19,746 nucleotides of DNA from an uncultured Sutterella sp. (GTDB lineage Bacteria; Pseudomonadota; Gammaproteobacteria; Burkholderiales; Burkholderiaceae_F), in assembly GCA_905206365.1 (NCBI GenBank), contig CAJLHF010000037.1, forward strand, positions 1 to 19,746. Direction: 5' to 3'. Under the pieces are notes generated by a model. That model was not told where the DNA came from. It made no database searches and saw only the letters and a program-made list of their open reading frames with translations. The position numbers were made by a program, and so were the translations under genes. The number at the start of each line of letters is the position of its first letter. The first letter of the stretch is position 1. Positions 1 to 7,261 of this stretch are shown here, one piece after another.

Positions 1-52
1 CAGCGGATTCTGAATCCGCCATGCGTAGGTTCGAATCCTACTACCCCTGCCA
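1..52 (+). tRNA. tRNA-Gln (anticodon CUG), 5'-truncated by window edge
   Basis: This is the 3' part of a tRNA. The anticodon stem is 3-7 paired with 15-19, with the seven-base loop TTCTGAA at 8-14, so the anticodon is CTG (10-12), reading CAG. The T arm is 25-29/37-41 with loop TTCGAAT. The acceptor 3' strand is 42-48, the discriminator is G49 and CCA (50-52) is encoded. The anticodon loop, G73 and acceptor sequence match bacterial tRNA-Gln. The D arm and 5' acceptor strand lie outside the window. Confidence 0.93.
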
Positions 53-60
53 GATTTCGA

Positions 61-92
61 AAACGGCGCTTCGAACGGAGCGCCGTTTTTTT
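61..92 (+). terminator. Intrinsic terminator of the tRNA-Gln transcript
   Basis: A perfect 10-bp stem (61-70 with 79-88) and an 8-base loop are followed by an uninterrupted T run (86-92). It begins 9 bases after the CCA end, so tRNA-Gln is the last gene of its transcript. Confidence 0.88.
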
Positions 93-133
93 ATTTGTTT
101 TGCGTATTTGTTTCGGAGGCGTTTCGCACCCCG

Positions 134-172
134 CAAAAATAACGGTCCGCTCAACACACGCGAGACGGACCG
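134..172 (-). terminator. Terminator after the binding-protein gene
   Basis: An inverted repeat, CGGTCCG (143-149) and CGGACCG (166-172), is followed on the minus strand by TTATTTTTG (134-142). It lies about 60 bases beyond the stop of the ABC binding-protein gene. With the plus-strand tRNA terminator at 61-92, it separates two convergent transcripts. Confidence 0.7.
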
Positions 173-234
173 GACGGTTCAACCGCCGGGGCGGGCGAGG
201 CTCGAAAGCTCGAACGCCCTTCCCCGAGGCTTGA

Positions 235-1176
235 TTATTTGAAAGCGGACGGAAGAATAAGACTCTTGACGTCGACACCCTTTTGCATCATGCCGTTTTC
301 GAGCAGGAACGCCTGATCCTTTTCGAGCGAAGCAATGTCGGCGTCGGTGAGCGTGTCGTAAAAGCCCGAGCCGTCGTAGAGTTGTGCCGCCTCTTCGACG
401 GTGACGCCCTGAGCCTTGGCGCCGATGCGAAGGGCTTCGTCCTTGTTGGCGCGGATCCAGGCGAGCGCCGCACGGTTCACGGCGACGACACGGTCGTAGG
501 CTTCCGGATACTGCTCGGCGAAATCGCGTCGAACGGTCATGACGAGGTTCGGATCGACGTAGCCGTCGCAGGTGACGATCGTCTTCGCGCCCGCTTCGTT
601 CGCCTTGAGGATGAGATTCGCCGCGAGGAGTGCCGCGTCGGCCTTGCCGGCCACAACGGCCGTCATAGCGGCCGCGGGGTCCATGTTCACGAATTCGACG
701 TCGGAGACGGAAAGGCCTTCCTGTTTCAGGGCCGCAACGAGCAGCTGATGGAGTACGGTCCCCTTCGGACCCACCACCGTCTTACCCTTGAGGTCCTTCA
801 CGGAGAGGGCTTCGCCGGGCTTCCCGACGATCGCAAAGATCCCCTTCGGGTGCGCAACGCCCGTGGCCACCGCGATGGGGTTGCCGGCACCTGCCGCCAT
901 CAGAAGGCTCGCCGTATTCATGACGGCCGAGAAATCCAGATCGCCCGAGGCCATCGCCTGACCCTGCTGGGCGCCCGAATTGATGACACGCCAGTCGATT
1001 TTGACGTTCTCGTTCTTGAAGGCCTCTTCGAGCATGCCGCGCTCCTTCATGACGATGTTCTGAAGGTTGAAGGGCGCCTTCACGTACGTGATGCTGATCG
1101 ATTCGGGAAATTGGGCGGCGGAAAGGGCCGCCGAGGCCGCCATGAGAAGCGCGGCCGCAATGCTCTTGATACGCAT
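235..1176 (-). CDS. ABC transporter periplasmic binding protein, SsuA/TauA/NMT1-like
   Basis: A 313-residue protein with a Sec signal peptide (basic MRIK, hydrophobic core, AxA-type site near residues 19-21, mature start around Q22) and no lipobox cysteine, so it should be a free periplasmic protein. The mature part has the type-2 periplasmic binding fold pattern of the NMT1/THI5/SsuA group: a first strand with ITYVKAPFN, then a lobe with VKDLKGKTVVGPKGT (about 127-141) typical of sulfonate, taurine, nitrate or pyrimidine-precursor binders. The substrate cannot be told from sequence. It lies 93 bp downstream of the fused permease-ATPase gene and is probably co-transcribed with it, giving a complete importer from two genes. 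The ATG at 1176 is chosen because the signal peptide starts there, although no good Shine-Dalgarno sequence precedes it. Confidence 0.88.
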   Translation of the reverse strand: MRIKSIAAALLMAASAALSAAQFPESISITYVKAPFNLQNIVMKERGMLEEAFKNENVKIDWRVINSGAQQGQAMASGDLDFSAVMNTASLLMAAGAGNPIAVATGVAHPKGIFAIVGKPGEALSVKDLKGKTVVGPKGTVLHQLLVAALKQEGLSVSDVEFVNMDPAAAMTAVVAGKADAALLAANLILKANEAGAKTIVTCDGYVDPNLVMTVRRDFAEQYPEAYDRVVAVNRAALAWIRANKDEALRIGAKAQGVTVEEAAQLYDGSGFYDTLTDADIASLEKDQAFLLENGMMQKGVDVKSLILPSAFK

Positions 1177-1269
1177 GGATTGTATTTACAAAAAAATCGA
1201 GAAAAAGTTCGAGCCCGTTCCTTCCGCGACGGCGGCCAGAAGGCCCGGCAAGTCGGAAAGGCGTGCCGT

Positions 1270-2937
1270 TTATTGTAACGACGTGCCTCCGAGCAGGCGC
1301 GCGAGGATCCGTTCTTCAAGCCGTGTCGCTTCAAGGCCCGCTTCGCGGCGCGCGGGATCCGCGACGGCGGGCTCCGACACGAGACGGCCCGCTTCGAGAA
1401 TGCGGATTTCATCCCCGAGACGTACGGCTTCCCGCACGTCGTGTGTGATGAGAAGCACCGTCATCGGACGCTCGCCGAAAATCGTACGGCAACGCCTCTG
1501 GAGCGCCGTACGCGTCAACGCATCGAGCGCCCCGAAGGGTTCGTCCATGAGGAGTACCTCGGGGTTGCGGGCGAGCGCCCGCGCAAAGCCCACGCGTTGC
1601 GCCATGCCGCCCGAGAGCGCGTCGGGCAAAGCGTCGGCCCGGTCGGCAAGCCCCACCACCTCCAGAGCCGCGAGCGCCCGATCGCGCCGCTCCGTGAAGG
1701 GGACGTGAAGGATCCCCATCTCGACGTTTTCGATGACCGTCTTCCAGTCGAGCAACATCGGGCTCTGAAACACGATCCCGATCGCGGGTCGCAGCACCGC
1801 CGAGGCCTTTCCTTTTTTTCTTTCAAAGCGCACGCACCCCGATGTGGGCGCCGAGAGACCCGCCACGATTTTGAGGAGCGTTGTCTTTCCGCAGCCCGAA
1901 CGACCGAGGAGCGCCGTGACGCGCCCCGCAGGGAAGGTGTCGGAGAGGGATGCAAAGGGAACGTTGCCCCCGGGGAAAACCTTTCCGAGCGCCTCGATGC
2001 GAACGGCGGGAAGGTCGTGTCCGGTTGCTTCGGGGATTTCGGAGGTTGCGGAACCGGAAGCGGGGCTTTGCGAGGCGGTCGGGCTCGATGAAGAGTACAC
2101 GCTCTTCACGGATTTCAAGCGCCGCATGCGCGCCTCGAGCCGCTCGGCGCCCTTTTGAAAGAGGACGTCGCAGAGAATGCCGAGCAGCGCGATCGTGAGA
2201 ATCCCCACGAAGACGACGTCGGTACGCGCCATGCTCGAAGCGTCTTCGATCAGGTAACCGAGCCCCGAGGCGGCGGCGATCAATTCCGAGCCGATCAGGG
2301 CGCGCCAAGCGTAGCCGAAACCGAGTCTCAGGCCCGTCAGAATCCCTCCGAGGGCGCCCGGCACGTGGATGTGTCGCAGAGATTCGCTCCGTGTCAATTC
2401 GAACGCACGGGCGTACTCGCGCCAGCGCGCTTCCACCGCTCTCAAGGACGAGAGCGCGTTGAGGTAGACGGGAAAGAAACTCGAGAGGACGACGATCGCG
2501 AGTTTCGGCGCCTCTCCGATACCGAGCCAGAGAATGAGAAGCGGCACGAGCGAGAGAGGCGGTACCACCCGAAGGCTTTCAAGCACGATCGACGCGCCCT
2601 CTTCCCAGCGCCGGCGTCGGTAAAAGAAGAAAGCCAGGAGCAGCGCCGCCGCGGCCGAAATGAGAAAGCCCGAGACGACGCGCGCGAGGGACGACGCCGC
2701 GTGCTTGAAAAGCTCCCCGGATTGCAGGAGTTCTGCTGCCGCACCGAACACGCGCCCGGGCGAAGGGAGAAGCAGCGGCGGGAAAAGGCGCGCCTCGGCC
2801 GCGAGGTACCAGGCGAGAAGAAGCAGCAACGGAAGGAGCGCGCGGCGTACGGCGCCGCCGAGATCGGTGTCCGACGAGCTCTTCTCGGGCGAAGTCGAAA
2901 GATCGTCCTTGCAAACGAAAGGCGTGGGCGTCGTCAT
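1270..2937 (-). CDS. Fused ABC transporter permease and ATP-binding protein (SsuC/TauC + SsuB/TauB type)
   Basis: One 555-residue chain carries both halves of an importer. Residues about 30-265 are a BPD_transp_1-type permease with roughly six hydrophobic segments and an EAA-like cytoplasmic loop at about 174-210 (EYARAFELTRSESLRHIHVP, then G). A Ser/Pro/Ala-rich linker (about 280-308) leads to a full ATPase domain: Walker A GRSGCGKT (345-352), Q-loop Q391, signature LSGGMAQ (441-447), Walker B VLLMDEP (461-467), D-loop ALD and switch H499. All catalytic motifs are intact. Related nitrate, sulfonate and taurine systems normally encode these as two proteins. The reading frame is continuous, so the fusion does not depend on a frameshift. 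A GGAGG lies 12 bases before the ATG, a somewhat long spacing. The partner binding protein follows at 235-1176. The substrate is unknown. Confidence 0.9.
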   Translation of the reverse strand: MTTPTPFVCKDDLSTSPEKSSSDTDLGGAVRRALLPLLLLLAWYLAAEARLFPPLLLPSPGRVFGAAAELLQSGELFKHAASSLARVVSGFLISAAAALLLAFFFYRRRRWEEGASIVLESLRVVPPLSLVPLLILWLGIGEAPKLAIVVLSSFFPVYLNALSSLRAVEARWREYARAFELTRSESLRHIHVPGALGGILTGLRLGFGYAWRALIGSELIAAASGLGYLIEDASSMARTDVVFVGILTIALLGILCDVLFQKGAERLEARMRRLKSVKSVYSSSSPTASQSPASGSATSEIPEATGHDLPAVRIEALGKVFPGGNVPFASLSDTFPAGRVTALLGRSGCGKTTLLKIVAGLSAPTSGCVRFERKKGKASAVLRPAIGIVFQSPMLLDWKTVIENVEMGILHVPFTERRDRALAALEVVGLADRADALPDALSGGMAQRVGFARALARNPEVLLMDEPFGALDALTRTALQRRCRTIFGERPMTVLLITHDVREAVRLGDEIRILEAGRLVSEPAVADPARREAGLEATRLEERILARLLGGTSLQ

Positions 2938-3025
2938 GGCGTGCGGAATCCTCCGGAAGAAGCGGTGCGTGTTACGTGGGGAGTGTAGCGCCCGAAGGAC
3001 GCCCGGGGTCTCGACCGAAACGAGA

Positions 3026-3093
3026 ACGGGCGCGGAAATCCGCGCCCGTCGGTCGTTCGGCGTTTTCCTCCGAGCGGGTGCGAACCCGCTCGG
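3026..3093 (-). terminator. Two tandem hairpins after nhaD, probable terminator region
   Basis: Reading from nhaD, the first hairpin has a perfect 10-bp stem (3084-3093 with 3070-3079) and a 4-base loop. The second has an 11-base GC-rich inverted repeat (3039-3049 with 3026-3036). Only a weak T-rich tail (TCTCGTTTCGG) follows the second, so termination may be partial. They fill most of the 169-bp gap before the ABC permease-ATPase gene. Confidence 0.5.
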
Positions 3094-3106
3094 GGAAGGC
3101 TCATCC

Positions 3107-4519
3107 TCAGATGAGGAAGAGCATGTCGACGAGGAAGAAGGTCGGGAAGAGAATCCCCACCGACCAGAGCATGTAGCCGAAGAAGGTCGGCATCTTCACG
3201 CCGCGTTCGTGGCAGATCGCGACCGTCATGAAGTTCGGCGCGTTGCCGATGTAGGTCACGGCCCCCATGAAGACCGAGCCCATCGAGATCGCCATCAGGG
3301 TCTGGGCGTCTTCGTTCATGAGCACCGTGGGATCGCCCCCTGCGAGATTGAAGAAGGCGAGGTACGTGGGTGCGTTGTCGAGGAACGCCGAGAGCGTGCC
3401 CGTCAGCCAGAAGAAGACCGTGTTGTTAAACGTGCCGTCTTCGAACGTGACGAGCGAAACGAGCGGAGCGAAAGCCCCGGCGTTGCCGGCGCGGAGCATT
3501 TCGAGAACGGGCACGATGCAACAGAAGATCCCGAAGAAGAGCTTCGCGACTTCGAGGATCGGATCCCACGTGAAATGGTTGGCTTCGCGCGTCGCCTTCG
3601 CGGTGAGCGCAAGCGAAAGACCCGCCGTCACGATGAAGATCGCGTCGCGGGCGAGCGACTCGTACGCGAAGTGCACGCCGAGCACCGTCACTTCGGCCCC
3701 GGAACGCCAGAAGCCCGAAAGGAGCACGCCCCCGATGATAAAGCCGAGGAAAAGGATGTTGATCCCGCCGTCGATGCCGAAGGGTTTCGTGTCTTCGGGC
3801 GCCTTGAAGCCGTCGGCGACGTCCTTCTTGAACATGGCGGAGTCGATCGCGACGTAGATCCCGAGAAGAATCGCGCACGTGAGGAGCCACGGGAGAAGGA
3901 GGTGCTCGGCCGTCCAGAAGAAGTTCACGCCCTTCAGGAACCCGAGGAAGAGCGGCGGATCGCCGAGGGGCGTCAACGCCCCGCCCACGTTCGCCACGAG
4001 GAAGATGAAGAAGATGAAAGTATGGAGCTTGCGCTTGCGACCTTCGTTCGCCTGGATGAGCGGACGGATGAGGAGCATCGCCGCGCCCGTCGTCCCCATG
4101 AAGTTCGCGAGCACCGCCCCGAGCGCGAGAAAGCCCGCGTTGACGATCGGACGCCCGACGAAGGTGCCGCGCACGTGAATGCCGCCCGCCACAATGAAAA
4201 GCGCCCCTACGAAGATGAGGAAGGGTACGTAATCGACGAGCAGAATGTGGATGATCGCGTCGAGACCGGTCGCGACGCCGAGGAACCCCATGAGAGGAAT
4301 CGCACAGCAGAGCGCCCAGAAGACGGCGACCTTGCCGAAGTTGTGATGCCAGAAGTGGGGAGCGAAAAGCGGGAAGAGCGCGATCGAGAGCAGAATGCCC
4401 GCAAACGGGACGGCCCAGGCCAAACCGAGTTCGGCGCCGTTGAGACCCGCCGCGAACGAAGCCGCCGGCACGAGGGCCCCGATCGCCGCGAGAGAACGCA
4501 GAAGCGTCGTTCGAGACAC
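3107..4519 (-). CDS. nhaD: Na+/H+ antiporter, NhaD family
   Basis: A 470-residue polytopic inner-membrane protein of the NhaD family (ion transporter superfamily), which expels Na+ or Li+ in exchange for protons. The sequence is a series of hydrophobic helices with conserved-looking stretches such as NFMGTTGAAMLLIRPL, NVGGALTPLGDPPLFLGFL and LSAFLDNAPTYLAFFNLAGG; the GDPPLFLGF and DNAPTYL segments are typical of NhaD. The start is taken at the GTG at 4519, because AAAGGAG ends 7 bases before it and the frame then opens with a membrane-targeting segment (SRTTLLRSLAAIGALVPAAS). The frame stays open upstream to 4741, but that stretch is Arg/Pro-rich and not family-like. The gene stands alone between the pncB terminator and the ABC operon. 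Confidence 0.9.
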   Translation of the reverse strand: MSRTTLLRSLAAIGALVPAASFAAGLNGAELGLAWAVPFAGILLSIALFPLFAPHFWHHNFGKVAVFWALCCAIPLMGFLGVATGLDAIIHILLVDYVPFLIFVGALFIVAGGIHVRGTFVGRPIVNAGFLALGAVLANFMGTTGAAMLLIRPLIQANEGRKRKLHTFIFFIFLVANVGGALTPLGDPPLFLGFLKGVNFFWTAEHLLLPWLLTCAILLGIYVAIDSAMFKKDVADGFKAPEDTKPFGIDGGINILFLGFIIGGVLLSGFWRSGAEVTVLGVHFAYESLARDAIFIVTAGLSLALTAKATREANHFTWDPILEVAKLFFGIFCCIVPVLEMLRAGNAGAFAPLVSLVTFEDGTFNNTVFFWLTGTLSAFLDNAPTYLAFFNLAGGDPTVLMNEDAQTLMAISMGSVFMGAVTYIGNAPNFMTVAICHERGVKMPTFFGYMLWSVGILFPTFFLVDMLFLI

Positions 4520-4810
4520 GAGTGGACTCCTTTGTGATGTCGTTCGTCCGATCCCTGGGGGATGCGAGAGGGCACGGCACAGGTGAGTCCGACGGCCCGA
4601 GGGGAGCCGGAAGACATGCCGAAACCCAAACGGGATCGAACGTTCTTGGTTGGAGAAAGGTGTGCGTCGGAAAGGGGGAGAGGGCTCTTCGCGACCCTTT
4701 CGCTCGTGGGGCCGAAGCCCGTCCTTTCCGATGCGCGCCAAATGCGAAATATCGTCCGAGCGGTGTCGGACGACTTGAGAAAATACACCGAATCGACGTC
4801 GAACGGTGAG
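4520..4810 (-). promoter_or_regulatory. Gene-free upstream region of nhaD
   Basis: About 290 bp between the pncB terminator and the nhaD start, with no credible gene. It should hold the nhaD promoter and leader, but I see no convincing -35/-10 pair. The clearest element is a 7-bp inverted repeat with a 6-base spacer, CGTCCGA (4754-4760) and TCGGACG (4767-4773), about 240 bases upstream of the start codon. It could be an operator or the first stem of a leader RNA. Confidence 0.35.
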
Positions 4811-4843
4811 AAAAAGCCCCCGAAAAAAGGATTTCCGGGGGCT
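4811..4843 (-). terminator. Terminator of pncB
   Basis: An 8-bp GC-rich stem (AGCCCCCG and CGGGGGCT, at 4836-4843 and 4815-4822 read on the minus strand) is followed on the minus strand by TTTT (4811-4814). It lies 30 bases beyond the pncB stop. The plus strand also has T-rich sequence after the stem, so it may work in both directions. Confidence 0.8.
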
Positions 4844-4873
4844 CTTTTCATTTTTCGGGTTCCGACTCGCGTT

Positions 4874-6046
4874 TTACGCGATCCCGAACACCTGCCTCAG
4901 GTACGCGAGGTACCCTTCGTCCTCGCACATGCCCTTTTCGGGGGCGTCGGAAATCTTCGCGACGGGCTGTCCGTTCGCCTTCACCATCTTGATGACGACG
5001 TTGAGAGGCGCGGGACCGCGGTCGTTCATAAGGTTCGTGCCGATCCCGAACCCCAGGCGCACGCGTCCATGGAAGCGTCGGTAGAGTTCGATCACCTTCG
5101 GGATCGTGAGCGCGTCGGAGAAGATGAGCGACTTCGTGCGGGGGTCGCACCGGTTCGTACGCCAGTGTTCGATCATGCGCTCGCCCCAAACGAAGGGATC
5201 GCCCGAATCGTGGCGCGCTCCGTCGAAGAGCTTGCAAAAGTACATGTCGAAGTCCTTGAGGAAGGGCTCCATCCCGTAGACGTCGGAAAGCGCGATGCCA
5301 AGGTCGCCCCGGTACTCTTTGGCCCACATCTCAAAGCCGAACACCTGGCTGTCGCGCAACCGGGGCCCGAGCGCCTGGCAGGCCTGGAGGTATTCGTGCG
5401 CCATCGTGCCGAGCGGAATGAGACCCAACTCCTTGGCAAACATCACGTTCGAGGTACCCGAGAGCTGGGGGCCGAGGTCGCGCTTCAGGATTTCGATCAC
5501 GCGTCGCTGCCAGGCGCGCGAGAAGCGACGGCGCGTGCCGTAGTCGGAAATGTGAAGATCTCCGTTGTCGGGCTCTTCCTTGAGAAGACGAATCTTTTCG
5601 CCGAGACGCCGCAACCCTTCCTCTTCGGAAAGGTCCGGGTAGCAGCGACGGAAGTACACCTCGTTGACGATCGCAAGCACGGGAATTTCGAAGGGAATCG
5701 TGTGCAGCCACGGTCCCGCGATGCGGATATCGATTCCGCAGGGGAATTCCTCCGAGGGACGGATATCGACGTACTTGCGCTTCAGGTGGAAGAGGCTCAG
5801 AAACTCGATGTAGTCCGACTTCATGAAGCGAAGCGACGCCAGGTACGCGAGCTCCTCGTCGGTGAAGTAGATCGACGTGAGGTGATCGATCTCGGCCGCG
5901 ATCTCGTCGATCATCGGGCGAAGGTCGACGCCGGGCGTCCGACACTTGAAGCGGTACTCGACCTCGGCGGCGGGGAACTGGTGCAGCACACACTGCTGCA
6001 TCGTGAACTTGTAGAGATCCGTGTCGAGAAGCGACTGAATGATCAT
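4874..6046 (-). CDS. pncB: Nicotinate phosphoribosyltransferase
   Basis: A 390-residue cytoplasmic enzyme that makes nicotinate mononucleotide from nicotinate and PRPP, driven by ATP, in the Preiss-Handler NAD salvage route. The start is canonical for the family (MIIQSLLDTDLYKFTMQQ, then the YRFKCR strand). Other family marks are SDYGTRRRFS (167-176), GTSNV (197-201) and GTMAHE (213-218). H217 in the last motif matches the histidine that is phosphorylated in the enterobacterial enzyme, as I recall it. HDSGDP lies toward the C-terminus. Length is normal (about 400). The ribosome-binding site is poor (GGAAAAAG) and lies inside a small hairpin. The gene appears to have its own promoter and a structured leader, and ends at a strong terminator, so it is probably monocistronic. 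Confidence 0.95.
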   Translation of the reverse strand: MIIQSLLDTDLYKFTMQQCVLHQFPAAEVEYRFKCRTPGVDLRPMIDEIAAEIDHLTSIYFTDEELAYLASLRFMKSDYIEFLSLFHLKRKYVDIRPSEEFPCGIDIRIAGPWLHTIPFEIPVLAIVNEVYFRRCYPDLSEEEGLRRLGEKIRLLKEEPDNGDLHISDYGTRRRFSRAWQRRVIEILKRDLGPQLSGTSNVMFAKELGLIPLGTMAHEYLQACQALGPRLRDSQVFGFEMWAKEYRGDLGIALSDVYGMEPFLKDFDMYFCKLFDGARHDSGDPFVWGERMIEHWRTNRCDPRTKSLIFSDALTIPKVIELYRRFHGRVRLGFGIGTNLMNDRGPAPLNVVIKMVKANGQPVAKISDAPEKGMCEDEGYLAYLRQVFGIA

Positions 6047-6066
6047 GAAGGACTTTTTCCGAAAGT

Positions 6067-6108
6067 GTCGGGGCGCCCGTGCGCCCCGACGTCGTGAGCC
6101 TCATTGTA
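6067..6108 (-). promoter_or_regulatory. pncB -10 box and hairpin leader
   Basis: On the minus strand a TACAAT box (6103-6108) lies about 57 bases before the pncB ATG; no good -35 is visible. About a dozen bases after it comes a perfect 10-bp GC-rich stem with a 4-base loop (6081-6090 with 6067-6076). A smaller AT-rich stem follows (ACTTT, loop CGGAA, AAAGT) that covers the weak ribosome-binding site. The large hairpin could alternatively be a nagZ terminator, but it has no T run. Confidence 0.45.
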
Positions 6109-6182
6109 GAGGGCCCGCACGCGTTGGCGCACCCCCTCGAGCTTTCCGATCGTTTCGAAGGCTTGAGCGATGCTCCCGGGCC

Positions 6183-7202
6183 TCAGAGCACCGAGAGTTT
6201 CTCAAGCGCCCGACGGTAGGTCTCGAGCCCTTCGAGCGCTTCGTGCTCGAGCCCCGCGTCGGCCGGCATCAGGCGGGCGAGCCGCTCGTTGAAATGCGCG
6301 CCCCGTTCCCACTCGAGAACAGTCAGAAGTTCATCCGCTTCATCGGGATGATTGCAGTGGAGAAGCGCGTCGCACCCCGAATCGAGCGCGCGGCGCGCAC
6401 GCTCTTCGACGGTGAGGTTTCCGACCGCACCCTTCATCGAAAGGTCGTCCGAGAAGAGGAGCCCCGTAAAGCCCAGTCGGTCGCGAAGGATCGTGCGGAG
6501 AAGCTCCGGAGAATAAGTGGCGACTTCGCCCCCGAAGGCCTTATAGGCGACATGCGCCGTCATCGCGGCGCCGAGCGAGGGCGCGAGCGCTTCGTAGATC
6601 GCAAGATCCGCCTCGACGGCGTCGCGCGACCGTTCGTCGACGGGAAGCGCCACGTGACTGTCCGCTTCGGCCCAGCCGTGGCCCGGATAGTGTTTGCCGC
6701 ACGCGGACATACCGGCTTCGGCCAGCCCCGCCGTGAGAGCCGCGCCGTGGCGGATCACCGCATCGCACGTCTCCCCGAGAGCGCGGTCGCCGATCACGCC
6801 CGAGCGGCCGTAGTCGATATCAAGCACGGGGGCAAACGTCATGTCGACGCCGCAGGCGCGCAATTCCGCGCCGAGCACGAACCCCGCCGCCCAGAAGGCC
6901 GCAGGCCCCGCTTCGCGCAGTCGCGCCATGGCGGGCACGTGCGTGAAGCCTTCGCGAAAGCGCTGCACGCGACCGCCCTCGTGGTCGACCGCAATGACAA
7001 TGCCGGGGCGCTCGGCGTGGATCTCGGCGCAAAGTGCCGCGAGCTGTTCGCGCGAGGCGTAGTTACGCGAAAAAAGGATGACGAGACCCGTCAACGGATG
7101 ACGAAGTCGGGCGCGCTCGCGCTCGGTGAGTTCGAGCCCTTCGAGGTCGACCGTCACGGGGCCGAGCCCGGCAGCGCGCTCGAGATTGCGTTTCGTAAGC
7201 AT
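6183..7202 (-). CDS. nagZ: Beta-N-acetylhexosaminidase, glycoside hydrolase family 3
   Basis: A 339-residue cytosolic enzyme without signal peptide. NagZ removes GlcNAc from anhydro-muropeptides during cell-wall recycling and so sets the level of AmpC-inducing muropeptides where AmpR is present. Motifs in order: VDHEGGRVQRF (72-82), the KHYPGHG loop (170-176) carrying the general acid/base histidine, D181-H183 of the same flexible loop, and SDDLSM (251-256) with the nucleophilic aspartate. Length agrees with the family. It sits 59 bp after recO, where betaproteobacteria usually have pdxJ and acpS in between. The ATG at 7202 gives the normal N-terminus; an AAGGA lies about 12 bases upstream. 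Confidence 0.94.
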   Translation of the reverse strand: MLTKRNLERAAGLGPVTVDLEGLELTERERARLRHPLTGLVILFSRNYASREQLAALCAEIHAERPGIVIAVDHEGGRVQRFREGFTHVPAMARLREAGPAAFWAAGFVLGAELRACGVDMTFAPVLDIDYGRSGVIGDRALGETCDAVIRHGAALTAGLAEAGMSACGKHYPGHGWAEADSHVALPVDERSRDAVEADLAIYEALAPSLGAAMTAHVAYKAFGGEVATYSPELLRTILRDRLGFTGLLFSDDLSMKGAVGNLTVEERARRALDSGCDALLHCNHPDEADELLTVLEWERGAHFNERLARLMPADAGLEHEALEGLETYRRALEKLSVL

Positions 7203-7261
7203 GGCGTGGTATGTCCTTCGGTGTTCCGGGGGAGCCTTCGGACGTCGCCGCGGGGCGACTC

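Noticed and set aside
1177..1207. TACAAT box 2 bases before the binding-protein ATG as a leaderless promoter
   Set aside because: Transcription would start inside the coding sequence, and no -35 fits. Co-transcription with the upstream permease-ATPase gene is simpler.
283..1278. Plus-strand open frame of 331 codons opposite the binding-protein gene
   Set aside because: The minus strand encodes a clear binding protein with signal peptide over the same stretch. The plus frame has no recognisable domain.
2660..4537. Plus-strand open frame of 625 codons across nhaD
   Set aside because: Charge-rich (Glu/Arg/Asp/His) translation antisense to the hydrophobic NhaD helices and the ABC gene start; a shadow.
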